A stretch of DNA of 61,269 bases from Flavobacterium psychroterrae (GTDB taxonomy: Bacteria; Bacteroidota; Bacteroidia; Flavobacteriales; Flavobacteriaceae): the NCBI RefSeq assembly GCF_018380615.1, contig NZ_JAGYVZ010000023.1:1-61269 (forward strand). The letters run 5' to 3'. Positions 22,885-30,759 of the stretch are shown here, piece after piece (within the stretch, counting starts at the first letter, position 1; each line of letters starts with the position of its first letter). The notes under the pieces were generated by a model that saw nothing but the letters and a program-made list of their open reading frames with translations, was not told where the DNA came from and ran no database searches. Made by a program: the position numbers and the translations under genes.

Positions 22885-23688
22885 TTAGTTTAAAATATAA
22901 CGCTGCACAACCTCAGCAACTCCATCATTATTATTTGACGCCACAATTACATTTGCTCTGTCACGTAATTCCGGCGTAACATTATCAACCCAAACTCCAA
23001 GTCCGGCATATTCAATCATTGTTAAATCATTTCCTGCATTTCCTACTGCAATAATTTCGCTTTGATGAATATTTAATTTCGCTGCCAAAAGCTTAATACT
23101 TGCCGCTTTATCTATTCCGTTTTGAGCAGCTTCCAGGAAAAAAGGCTTAGACATTGCAATACTTAAATGGGGCATTGCTAGTTTTAAATCTTTTTCTACT
23201 TCTTTTAAATAAGAAGGTTCTGCTAATAAAATACATTTCACTGCTGGTTTAGTTACAGCTGCTTTAAAATCAGGCACTTTATTATGTGGCAATCCTGTTA
23301 TATCTTTTTCAATTTCTATATATTTCGAATCAGTTTCGCTAACAATTTCACCATCAATATAAGTGATAATATGCGTTTTCATTTTTACACTATAATCGTA
23401 TAAATCATGAATTTGTTCCGGCGTTAAACATTGTTCAAATAATATAAGTTCATCTTTTACAGTGCTAATTACAGCGCCATTAAATGAAATAATATACGAA
23501 TCATTCAAATCAAGTTCTAAGTCTTTAGCATAAGCCGTCATTGCCGATGTTGGTCTGCCAGAAGCCAAAACTACATACACGCCTTTTGCCTGCGCTTCAA
23601 GAAGTACTTTTTTATTTAATTCCGAAATTTTATGATCGTCTGTCAACAAAGTATCATCCATGTCGAGCACCAGCATTTTATATTGCAT
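22885..23688 (-). CDS. Cof-type HAD-IIB hydrolase
   Basis: A 267-residue sugar-phosphatase-like HAD protein. Motif I is DMDDT with the nucleophile Asp9 and acid/base Asp11; the type IIB cap is in the middle; motif IV is GNAGNDLTMIEYAG near the C-terminus. It resembles Cof/YidA, cytoplasmic enzymes that remove phosphate from sugar phosphates, flavin precursors or PLP with broad specificity. It is followed by the GNAT gene after 11 bp. Confidence 0.88.
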   Translation of the reverse strand: MQYKMLVLDMDDTLLTDDHKISELNKKVLLEAQAKGVYVVLASGRPTSAMTAYAKDLELDLNDSYIISFNGAVISTVKDELILFEQCLTPEQIHDLYDYSVKMKTHIITYIDGEIVSETDSKYIEIEKDITGLPHNKVPDFKAAVTKPAVKCILLAEPSYLKEVEKDLKLAMPHLSIAMSKPFFLEAAQNGIDKAASIKLLAAKLNIHQSEIIAVGNAGNDLTMIEYAGLGVWVDNVTPELRDRANVIVASNNNDGVAEVVQRYILN

Positions 23689-23699
23689 ATTTTCTTAGT

Positions 23700-23770
23700 T
23701 TTCAGTTTTCAGTTTTCAGTCGCAGTTTTCAGTCACAGTAAGGACTGAAAACTGAGACTGCGACTGACTA
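23700..23770. repeat. CAGTTTTCAGT periodic repeat with hairpin
   Basis: Tandem words of TTTTCAG(T) lead into CAGTTTTCAGTC (23723-23734), which faces GACTGAAAACTG (23743-23754) and further ACTGAGACTGCGACTGAC words. It lies between DUF2007 and the HAD gene. Relatives occur at 24868-24935, 35179-35213 and 55684-55740. Confidence 0.75.
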
Positions 23771-23778
23771 CTCTTTTA

Positions 23779-23997
23779 TTAGATACTCATCCTGAATTCT
23801 TCGATAACCGGATTTGCTTTTGCGAAATCTGTTTCCTGAATAAATACTTCAACAGCTAAATCTGAACCTCCGTACCCGCCTAAACGTGCCGATTGGATAT
23901 TATCTTTTTTTACTGTTTCTACTCCAGCTTCTTCTAATCTTTCTAACAATGCAATTGCTAAAATTTCACTTCCTGAATACACCTTCATTAATCCCAT
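23779..23997 (-). CDS. DUF2007 family small protein
   Basis: A 72-residue protein matching DUF2007 (signal-transducing-protein-like): a beta-alpha start VYSGSEILAIALLERLEEAG, then ARLGGYGGSDLAVEVFIQ, and a closing FAKANPVIEEF helix. The fold is GlnB/ferredoxin-like. The family has no proven role. The alpha/beta hydrolase gene ends its coding 39 bp upstream on the same strand. Confidence 0.8.
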   Translation of the reverse strand: MGLMKVYSGSEILAIALLERLEEAGVETVKKDNIQSARLGGYGGSDLAVEVFIQETDFAKANPVIEEFRMSI

Positions 23998-24036
23998 AAC
24001 ATTTTATTTTTTCTAATTATTTGAATTCTTTATTCT

Positions 24037-24852
24037 TTATTGTAATATTATTTTTAACTGATTTTGAAAATCGTTATTTTCATTCATTCCGGTATGTTCC
24101 TGATCTTTTAATGGATAAAAATGTCCGTTACTTTTCAAAAGTTTACTCAGTCTAACCGAATTTTCATAAGGAATTAACTGATCGTGCATTCCATGAAAAA
24201 TATAAATCGGCACTTTTATTTTGGGCAGATATTCATAAGTTTCTAAAGTAAACTTTTTTAGAAAATCAGGAAAAAATGGTACTTTGCTACTCGACAATTC
24301 GGTAAAACTATAATAAGGCGATTGCAAAATCAAAGCTTTTGGATTATTTTCCGAGGCTAAAATTGTCGCCAATCCTGAACCAATCGAATAACCTGTAATA
24401 ATAATTTTATTTTCAGGATATCTCTGCGTTAATGTTTTATAAACTACCGAAACATCTTTGTTTAATTGTTCTTCATTTTCAATTTCACCTTCACTTTTAC
24501 CAAAACTTCTGTAATCTAAAATAAAAATATCATATCCCAGATTCGTATATATTTTAGCAATACTTCCCCAGGTTTCTAATGTTCCGGCATTTCCATGAAG
24601 ATAGAAAACAAGTCCTTTAGAATGTTCCGCTTTAAATAATAAACCATTTAATTGTACTCCATCAAAAGACTTAATATTGAGTTCTTCAAATTTATGTTGG
24701 TAATCAAATCGATGGTCTTTTGAAAGTTTTGCGCTCTGAAAAACCATTCCAACCTGATTGAAATAAACATAGAAAACAATAATTACGTAAATAACAACAA
24801 AAAATGCCAAAAGCACAATTGTCAAAAACTTAATCGTTTTTAACATCTCCAT
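24037..24852 (-). CDS. membrane-anchored alpha/beta hydrolase
   Basis: A 271-residue protein with one N-terminal membrane span (about 7-30), then a serine hydrolase domain. The oxyanion motif is LHGNAGT (85-91), the nucleophile is Ser156 in GYSIGSG, the acid is Asp in GMHDQLIP, and the base is His in EHTGMN. It is related to the BEM46/ABHD13-type esterases. The substrate is unknown. It faces either side of the inner membrane; the short basic N-terminus suggests the catalytic domain is outside the cytoplasm. The CAGTTT repeat array lies just upstream. Confidence 0.85.
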   Translation of the reverse strand: MEMLKTIKFLTIVLLAFFVVIYVIIVFYVYFNQVGMVFQSAKLSKDHRFDYQHKFEELNIKSFDGVQLNGLLFKAEHSKGLVFYLHGNAGTLETWGSIAKIYTNLGYDIFILDYRSFGKSEGEIENEEQLNKDVSVVYKTLTQRYPENKIIITGYSIGSGLATILASENNPKALILQSPYYSFTELSSSKVPFFPDFLKKFTLETYEYLPKIKVPIYIFHGMHDQLIPYENSVRLSKLLKSNGHFYPLKDQEHTGMNENNDFQNQLKIILQ

Positions 24853-24867
24853 ATTTCAAAATATTAT

Positions 24868-24935
24868 ATTTTTTTCAGTCTCAGTTTACAGTCTCAGTTT
24901 ACAGTCTGGGTAATAGTGAACAGTGAAAACTGTGA
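24868..24935. repeat. CAGTTTACAGTCT periodic repeat
   Basis: TCAGTCTCAGTTTACAGTCT occurs as overlapping tandem words with a period of about 14, followed by AACAGTGAAAACTGTGAC, which can pair back. It lies between the helicase-like gene and the hydrolase gene and belongs to the same family as 23700-23770. Confidence 0.7.
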
Positions 24936-24940
24936 CTTAA

Positions 24941-25600
24941 TTATTCTTCAATATCACTTTCTTCTTCACCAAGCTCTTCTTCACCTTCTTCATCCATATC
25001 AAATAAATAAGGTTCCAGCATCATTTTATCTGCTAAAATCTCGATACGTTCTGTCAGGTTTTCAGCAAAAATAATACGTTGCGTTTTTGTGATACTGTTT
25101 GAAATACGCATGATTTTAGTTTCATGACGCAATTTCAACATTGGATCTGCATCATCGATAATGAACATTTTTAGGCGGTTTACATTATAACCCGCTGTTG
25201 TAAACATCTCACTTAATTTATTTGGCGTACCAATTAAAACATCTACTCCTGTCGAAATATAATTTTTATCATAATCTGTATCACCTTTGTCGTGAACACC
25301 GTAAACTTCAAGATTCGAATGTTTTCCGTATTTCTCAAAAAGCGCTTCCATCTCTAAAACTTTCGCTTTGTCCTCAACAAAAATCAAAGCACGCGGAGAT
25401 TCTTCTGTTTGACCTGACAATTGCTGAATTACATTCAATACAATTGTTGTTGTTTTCCCGCTTCCTGCCGGAGAAAGAATAATACAATCTGCTCCACTTT
25501 TTATTGTCGAAAAGGTTTCCTGCTGCAAAACATTTGCTTCTGTTAATCCATTTTCAATTAGTGCGTTTTGTAATTTTTCGTTTATTTTTTTTAGTTTCAT
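24941..25600 (-). CDS. single-domain DEAD-box helicase-like protein
   Basis: A 219-residue protein with only the first RecA domain of a DEAD-box helicase: a Gln near 26-27 for the Q motif, Walker A SPAGSGKTT (43-51), motif Ib GTPNKL (124-129), and motif II DDAD (149-152) in place of DEAD. No SAT motif and no second RecA domain (motifs IV-VI) exist, and the C-terminus is an acidic tail (DMDEEGEEELGEEESDIEE). It may bind ATP but should not unwind RNA processively alone. The stop is followed by repeat DNA, not by a lost C-terminal half, so this is not a recent frameshift. Confidence 0.75.
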   Translation of the reverse strand: MKLKKINEKLQNALIENGLTEANVLQQETFSTIKSGADCIILSPAGSGKTTTIVLNVIQQLSGQTEESPRALIFVEDKAKVLEMEALFEKYGKHSNLEVYGVHDKGDTDYDKNYISTGVDVLIGTPNKLSEMFTTAGYNVNRLKMFIIDDADPMLKLRHETKIMRISNSITKTQRIIFAENLTERIEILADKMMLEPYLFDMDEEGEEELGEEESDIEE

Positions 25601-25696
25601 CTATTTTGATTAAAAGATTGAAAAATTTAAAAATTTAAAAATTATACCTGAAAAGCAATCTTTTAATTTTTAAATATTTTAATCATTGAATTAATT

Positions 25697-26860
25697 TTAT
25701 TTGCTTGCAAACATTTTTACGTCAGTTTCCGAAATTTCAGTTCCTCCCAAAATGATTAATCTTTCGACAACATTTCGAAGTTCACGGATGTTTCCTGTCC
25801 AATCGTACTCTTGCAATAATTGCACGGCTTGCGCCGAAAATACTTTTACCACGTTCCCTTGCTCTGAGGCAATTTTCTCTGCAAAATATCTTACTAGAGC
25901 CGGAATATCATCACGTCTTTCGTTCAATGGCGGAACTTTTATCAGGATTACTGCCAAACGATGGTATAAATCCTCCCGAAAACGACCTTCGGCAATTTCG
26001 ATTTTTAAATCTTTATTGGTTGCAGCCACAACACGCACATCGACTTTAATATCTTTTTCAGCACCAACTCTGGTAATCATACTTTCCTGTAAAGCGCGCA
26101 AAACTTTGGCTTGCGCCGAAAGACTCATATCACCAATTTCATCTAAGAAAATAGTTCCTTTATCAGCTGCTTCAAACTTTCCTGCACGATCTTTAACCGC
26201 AGATGTAAATGCACCTTTTACGTGACCAAACAATTCACTTTCAATCAATTCACTTGGAATTGCAGCACAGTTTACTTCAATCATTGGAAAATTAGCGCGT
26301 TCGCTTTTTTCATGTAATTGATGTGCCACCAATTCTTTTCCGGTTCCGTTAGGTCCCGTAATTAAAACTCTGGCTTCGGTTTGTGCGACTTTATCAATCA
26401 TCACTTTTATATGATTGATGGCTTCGCTCTCACCTACCATTTCATAGTTTTTACTGACTTTTTTCTTCAGGATTTTATTTTCAACTACAAGTTGTTTTTT
26501 ATCTAAAGCATTACGAACAGTATTCAATAAACGGTTTAAATCCGGCGGTTTTGAGATATAGTCAAAAGCTCCCAAACGCATGGTATGAATTGCGGTTTCC
26601 ATATCGCCGTGACCGGAAATCATAACCATTGGAATTTCAGGTTTGATTTTTTTGGCTTCTTCCAAAACCTCAACACCGTCCATTTTTGGCATTTTGATAT
26701 CGCACAAAACCAAATCGTAATCGTTGTTTTTTATCTTCTCAAGACCAGCAACTCCATCTTCTGCTTCATCTACCTGATACGTATCATTTTCTTCTGATAA
26801 AATTTTTACCAAAACTCTTCTGATCGATGCTTCGTCTTCTATAATTAGTATTTTACTCAT
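25697..26860 (-). CDS. sigma-54-dependent response regulator without a DNA-binding domain
   Basis: A 387-residue NtrC-like protein: receiver domain (1-120, phosphoacceptor Asp54), linker, and AAA+ sigma-54 activator domain (142-375) with Walker A GPNGTGKE (169-176), Walker B GTIFLDEIGD (235-244) and GNIREL (356-361). The sigma-54 contact loop reads GAFTSA (216-221) rather than GAFTGA. The protein stops 26 residues after GNIREL, so the Fis-type helix-turn-helix is missing. It could activate sigma-54 promoters from solution or through a partner. No kinase gene is adjacent. Confidence 0.9.
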   Translation of the reverse strand: MSKILIIEDEASIRRVLVKILSEENDTYQVDEAEDGVAGLEKIKNNDYDLVLCDIKMPKMDGVEVLEEAKKIKPEIPMVMISGHGDMETAIHTMRLGAFDYISKPPDLNRLLNTVRNALDKKQLVVENKILKKKVSKNYEMVGESEAINHIKVMIDKVAQTEARVLITGPNGTGKELVAHQLHEKSERANFPMIEVNCAAIPSELIESELFGHVKGAFTSAVKDRAGKFEAADKGTIFLDEIGDMSLSAQAKVLRALQESMITRVGAEKDIKVDVRVVAATNKDLKIEIAEGRFREDLYHRLAVILIKVPPLNERRDDIPALVRYFAEKIASEQGNVVKVFSAQAVQLLQEYDWTGNIRELRNVVERLIILGGTEISETDVKMFASK

Positions 26861-26868
26861 TCTTTTCT

Positions 26869-27055
26869 AGGTTCAAAGTTGCAAAGGTTCAAAGCAACAA
26901 AGTTTAAAATCTTTGTCATTTTGTTCCTTTGAACCTTTTATTATTATAATATTTTAATACTCTTGTAATTCCTTAAAGTTCTTCTTTTATGTAAACATCT
27001 AGATTCCGATATTCAAAAACCTTTGCAACTTTGTACCTCTGAACCTTTGCAACTA
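26869..27055. repeat. GAACCTTTGCAAC periodic repeats
   Basis: The gap before the regulator gene contains GGTTCAAAGTTGCAAAGGTT on one side (26871-26890) and CTTTGAACCTTTT (26929-26941), then ACCTTTGCAACTTTGTACC and TGAACCTTTGCAAC at 27018-27053. The words appear in both orientations and can fold. The same family occurs at 3605 and 13362. Confidence 0.65.
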
Positions 27056-27061
27056 TAAAAA

Positions 27062-28378
27062 CTAATATTTAAGCCATCTATACAATTCCTTCCAGGTTGG
27101 TTTTTTGCCGTACATTAAAATACCAATGCGGTAAATTTTTGCTGCGAACCAGACAACAAGGAAAAAGGTTGCAAACAATAATGATACCGAAATTGCGATT
27201 TGCCACCACGGAACTCCAAACGGAAGTCGCATTAACATTACGATTGGCGAGGTTAACGGAATCATCGAAAATACCACAGCAATTGTACCGTGTGGATCGT
27301 TTACGACTGTAAAAAAGCCTATGTAAACACTTAAAATAAGCGGCATAATAATAGGCAAAAGAAATTGCTGAGAATCGGTTTGATTGTCAACTGCAGCTCC
27401 AATTGCGGCATAAAATGAGCTGTATAAAAAGTAACCTCCTATAAAATAAACTACAAAACCAAATAAGATACTTGCAATTGGTAAATTCCATAATTCACTG
27501 ATATACATTTGTGCCGTTCCTGACATTTCATGTTGTGCAGATTGCATTAATTCCGGCGAAATTCTTGCCGTAGGCCCAACATTTACGCCAAAAAATGTCG
27601 AAGCAGCAAACATTAATCCTAAACCAATTATGGCCCAGATCGTGAATTGTAATAGTCCTGCTAGTGAGGTTCCTACGATTTTACCAATCATTAACTGAAA
27701 TGGTTTTACTGATGAAATAATAATTTCGATAATTCGGTTGGTTTTTTCTTCGATCACACTTCGCATTACCATATTTCCGTAAATGATAATGAACATCATA
27801 ATCAAATATCCAAAGGCGCCGCCAATTCCTATTTTGATTTCATTTAATCCTTTTAAACTTTCCTCGCCGGAAGCTTTTACCAAATGAATATTAACTGAAG
27901 ATTGTGCTTTTTCAATTGCCAAAGTATCCAGTTTTGCGGCTTCAAGATTTATTTTTGTGATCTTTTGAGCTATGAGATATTGCGTTTTTTCGATAAAAGA
28001 AATGCTCGGACTATTGTTCGAAATAAATTCGATTTTACTTTCTAAATCTTTTAAATTATTTGTCTTCGGAATAATAATTAAACCTTCAAAACTTTCATTT
28101 GTAATACTGTCTTTTAATGCCTGCGTATCAATTTCAGATAAATTCAGGTATTTAAATGCTGCGTCTTTTTTATTCTGCTTTACAAAATCGTTCGCAAACA
28201 AACCGGTTTCGTCACGTATTGCGATTTTTTTGGTTTCTGCTTTCATCGAACTCAAATAACCAATAAATCCGGCAATTGCAACAAACAACAACGGGCTTAA
28301 AAAAGTCATGACAACAAAAGATTTATTGCGGACTTTTGCAATAAATTCTCTTTTTATAATTAATGAAATTATACTCAT
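27062..28378 (-). CDS. ABC-2 type transporter permease (NatB-like)
   Basis: A 438-residue inner-membrane permease: one N-terminal span (about 25-45), a large periplasmic domain of some 150 residues with Asp/Lys-rich sequence, then about five spans from residue 185 with GKIVGTSLAGLLQF and VIEEKTNRIIEIIISS (conserved in the ABC2_membrane_3 family). It pairs with the ATPase encoded 106 bp upstream on the same strand. NatAB-type pairs export ions or lipophilic toxins; the substrate here is unknown. Confidence 0.88.
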   Translation of the reverse strand: MSIISLIIKREFIAKVRNKSFVVMTFLSPLLFVAIAGFIGYLSSMKAETKKIAIRDETGLFANDFVKQNKKDAAFKYLNLSEIDTQALKDSITNESFEGLIIIPKTNNLKDLESKIEFISNNSPSISFIEKTQYLIAQKITKINLEAAKLDTLAIEKAQSSVNIHLVKASGEESLKGLNEIKIGIGGAFGYLIMMFIIIYGNMVMRSVIEEKTNRIIEIIISSVKPFQLMIGKIVGTSLAGLLQFTIWAIIGLGLMFAASTFFGVNVGPTARISPELMQSAQHEMSGTAQMYISELWNLPIASILFGFVVYFIGGYFLYSSFYAAIGAAVDNQTDSQQFLLPIIMPLILSVYIGFFTVVNDPHGTIAVVFSMIPLTSPIVMLMRLPFGVPWWQIAISVSLLFATFFLVVWFAAKIYRIGILMYGKKPTWKELYRWLKY

Positions 28379-28380
28379 TT

Positions 28381-28484
28381 ATTTAGATTAGTTAGATTTT
28401 TAGACTTCTTAGATTGTTAGATTGTTAGATTTTTTGATTCTCAGATTTATTCTAAAAACCTAAGATATCTAACGATCTAAAGAT
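28381..28484. repeat. TTAGATTGTTAGATT periodic repeat
   Basis: TTAGATT(A/G)(T/G)TTAGAT words are repeated six or more times, then CTAAGATATCTAACGATCTA in the opposite sense. A related array is at 33726-33800 before hisS. It separates the ATPase and permease genes of one transporter, which are normally nearly contiguous. Confidence 0.65.
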
Positions 28485-29405
28485 CTATCCTGTTACTGTT
28501 TGAATAAAAATATCGTTTACACTTGGGATTTTCTCAACAAAGTGGGTTACTTGTCCGCGTTGTGTAAGGATATTCAACAACTCATTTGGCGTTGAATTTC
28601 CTATCTGAATGTCTAGTTTTAAATCATCGTTTAATGACTTGAAATTTGCCGGAGCAACAGTAAACTTTTGTGTAATATCATACATCAAACCTTCGACATT
28701 ACTGGTCAAAATCCCAACTTCAAAACTATTGGTTCTAAACTGGCGTTTTACATCACTTAGTTTTCCTTCTATTAATTTATTCGATTTATGAATTAAGGCA
28801 ATATGATCGCAAAGTTCTTCAACACTTTCCATTCTGTGTGTCGAAAAAATAATTGTTGCGCCTTGTTCTTTTAATGCCAGAATTTCATCTTTGATCACAT
28901 TTGCATTTACAGGATCAAATCCGGAAAAAGGTTCATCAAAAATCAGCAATTTTGGCTTATGCAATACACAAACCACAAACTGAATTTTTTGCGCCATTCC
29001 TTTTGAAAGTTCCTGAATTTTCTTGTTCCACCAACCCTGAATTCCCAAACGGTCAAACCAATATTCCAGTTGTACTTTTGCTTCGGCTTTAGAAAGTCCT
29101 TTCATTTGTGCCAGATACAAACATTGCTCGCCTACTTTCATGGATGTATACAATCCTCTTTCTTCAGGAAGATAACCAATTGTCTGCACATGTTTCTGCT
29201 GCAATTTTTCTCCGTCCAAAATTATTTCGCCGCTATCAGGCAAAGTAATTTGATTTATAATACGAATAAGGGAAGTTTTTCCAGCTCCATTAGGACCTAA
29301 TAATCCGTAAATACTGCCTTTTGGCACATTTAATGAAACTTCGTTAAGCGCTACATAATCACCGTATTTTTTTACGACTTTATGTACTTCGAGTAAGTTG
29401 CTCAT
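28485..29405 (-). CDS. ABC transporter ATP-binding protein (NatA-like)
   Basis: A 306-residue ATPase: Walker A GPNGAGKT (37-44), signature LSKGMAQ (133-139) and Walker B LLIFDEP (153-159), then SGFDP and the switch His in STHRMES. The DUF4162-like C-terminal extension (about 215-306) is typical for drug or ion exporters of this class. It powers the permease encoded downstream. A near-consensus -7 box (TACTTTTA on the minus strand at 29463-29456) lies 51 nt upstream of the start. Confidence 0.92.
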   Translation of the reverse strand: MSNLLEVHKVVKKYGDYVALNEVSLNVPKGSIYGLLGPNGAGKTSLIRIINQITLPDSGEIILDGEKLQQKHVQTIGYLPEERGLYTSMKVGEQCLYLAQMKGLSKAEAKVQLEYWFDRLGIQGWWNKKIQELSKGMAQKIQFVVCVLHKPKLLIFDEPFSGFDPVNANVIKDEILALKEQGATIIFSTHRMESVEELCDHIALIHKSNKLIEGKLSDVKRQFRTNSFEVGILTSNVEGLMYDITQKFTVAPANFKSLNDDLKLDIQIGNSTPNELLNILTQRGQVTHFVEKIPSVNDIFIQTVTG

Positions 29406-29498
29406 GCTATATTTAAGATTTTCTGCGTCAGTTTGATCATTATGACCACCAGCCTGTAAAAGTAAATAATTCAGAGCGAATCTTTGTATAATTAAGCA

Positions 29499-29535
29499 AA
29501 AAACCCATTCTAAATTTACATTAGAATGGGTTTTT
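29499..29535 (-). terminator. intrinsic terminator of grpE-dnaJ
   Basis: A perfect 15-bp stem AAAAACCCATTCTAA / TTAGAATGGGTTTTT with a 7-nt loop sits 33 bp after the dnaJ stop, with T's on both strands. It can act in both directions. Confidence 0.85.
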
Positions 29536-29567
29536 ATATTTATTAAACACTTTAGAAAAAGTTTAGC

Positions 29568-30683
29568 TTATGAAAACATATCTTTTACTTTCTCAAAAAA
29601 TGATTTTTCTGATTTTTCAGGACTTGGAACAAAATGTTCGTCGGCTAAAGCATTTTCAAAAAATTGTTTTTGCTCTTTATTCAACGTTTTAGGTGTCCAA
29701 ACATTTACATGAACCAGTAAATCTCCGCTTCCGTAACCGTTTATACTTGGAATACCTTTTCCTTTTAGTCTTAGGATTTTTCCAGATTGAATACCTTCTT
29801 CCAACTTAATACGAACTTTTCCGTTGATAGCTTCTATATCTTTAGAAACTCCTAAAACCGCTTCTGGAAAACTAATGTATAAATCAAAGTGAATATTTTC
29901 TCCTTCACGTTTCAGGAATTCGTGCTCTAACTCTTCAATTGCAACAATTAAATCACCTGGAACACTATTTCCAGGAGCATCATTTCCTTTATTAGAAACT
30001 TTTAATTGCATACCATCAGTAACTCCAGCCGGAATTTTGATTGAAACAGTTTCATCTTCCACAACCATTCCTTGTGCATCTGCTTCAGAAGGTCTTTTAT
30101 CTAAAATCTGACCAGAACCGCCACAAGTTGGACAAGTTGACGCAGATTGCATTCTACCTAAAATAGTATTTGTTACACGCATTACTTGTCCCTGACCGTT
30201 ACAAGTCGAACATGTTTTGTATGTTACTCCTTTAGCCTGAACTTTACGTTTTACTTTTACTTTTTTCTCAACACCATTAGCAACTTCTTCTAAAGTCAAT
30301 TTTACTTTAATTCGAAGATTACTTCCTTTAGCACGACGAGGACCTCCGCCACCGCCTCCACCGAAGCCGCCAAATCCACCACCAAAAATGTCACCAAACT
30401 GGCTGAAAATGTCATCCATATTCATACCACCGTGGCCACCACCGCCAAAACCTCCAGAACCATCAAAAGCCTGGTGTCCGTATTGATCGTATTTAGCTTT
30501 TTTGTTAGGATCGCTTAGAACTTCATAAGCTTCTGCCGCTAATTTAAAGTTTTCTTCTGCCTCTTTGTCTCCCGGATTTTTATCCGGATGATATTTTAAA
30601 GCGCTTTTTCTGTACGCTTTTTTAATTTCGGCAGCATCTGCACCTTTTGAAATGCCTAATATTTCGTAAAAATCTTTTTTCAT
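29568..30683 (-). CDS. dnaJ: chaperone protein DnaJ (two-motif zinc region)
   Basis: From the ATG at 30683 (MKKDFYEILG) it is 371 residues; the six extra residues of a start at 30701 precede a complete J-domain and are rejected. The J-domain has HPD in YHPDKNPGD, followed by a Gly/Phe linker rich in GGGHGG and GGFGG. Only two CxxCxGxG motifs are present (CSTCNGQG and CPTCGGSG) instead of four: centre II appears kept and centre I lost. The C-terminal substrate-binding barrels follow. It stimulates DnaK ATPase; grpE lies 76 bp upstream in the same operon. Confidence 0.95.
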   Translation of the reverse strand: MKKDFYEILGISKGADAAEIKKAYRKSALKYHPDKNPGDKEAEENFKLAAEAYEVLSDPNKKAKYDQYGHQAFDGSGGFGGGGHGGMNMDDIFSQFGDIFGGGFGGFGGGGGGGPRRAKGSNLRIKVKLTLEEVANGVEKKVKVKRKVQAKGVTYKTCSTCNGQGQVMRVTNTILGRMQSASTCPTCGGSGQILDKRPSEADAQGMVVEDETVSIKIPAGVTDGMQLKVSNKGNDAPGNSVPGDLIVAIEELEHEFLKREGENIHFDLYISFPEAVLGVSKDIEAINGKVRIKLEEGIQSGKILRLKGKGIPSINGYGSGDLLVHVNVWTPKTLNKEQKQFFENALADEHFVPSPEKSEKSFFEKVKDMFS

Positions 30684-30759
30684 AATAAGGTTAAATTCCA
30701 AATCTTAAATTCCAAATTCCAATCTTAAAACTGGCGTTTGAAGCTTCTGTTTGCATTTT

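Noticed and set aside
23700..24935. CAGT repeat arrays as CRISPR or iteron origin
   Set aside because: Words are too short and irregular, spacers are absent, and copies are scattered over 30 kb at gene ends.
25697..25760. Frameshift that removed the HTH of the sigma-54 regulator
   Set aside because: No helix-turn-helix remnant can be read in any frame in the 96 bp behind the stop; the protein seems to end naturally there.
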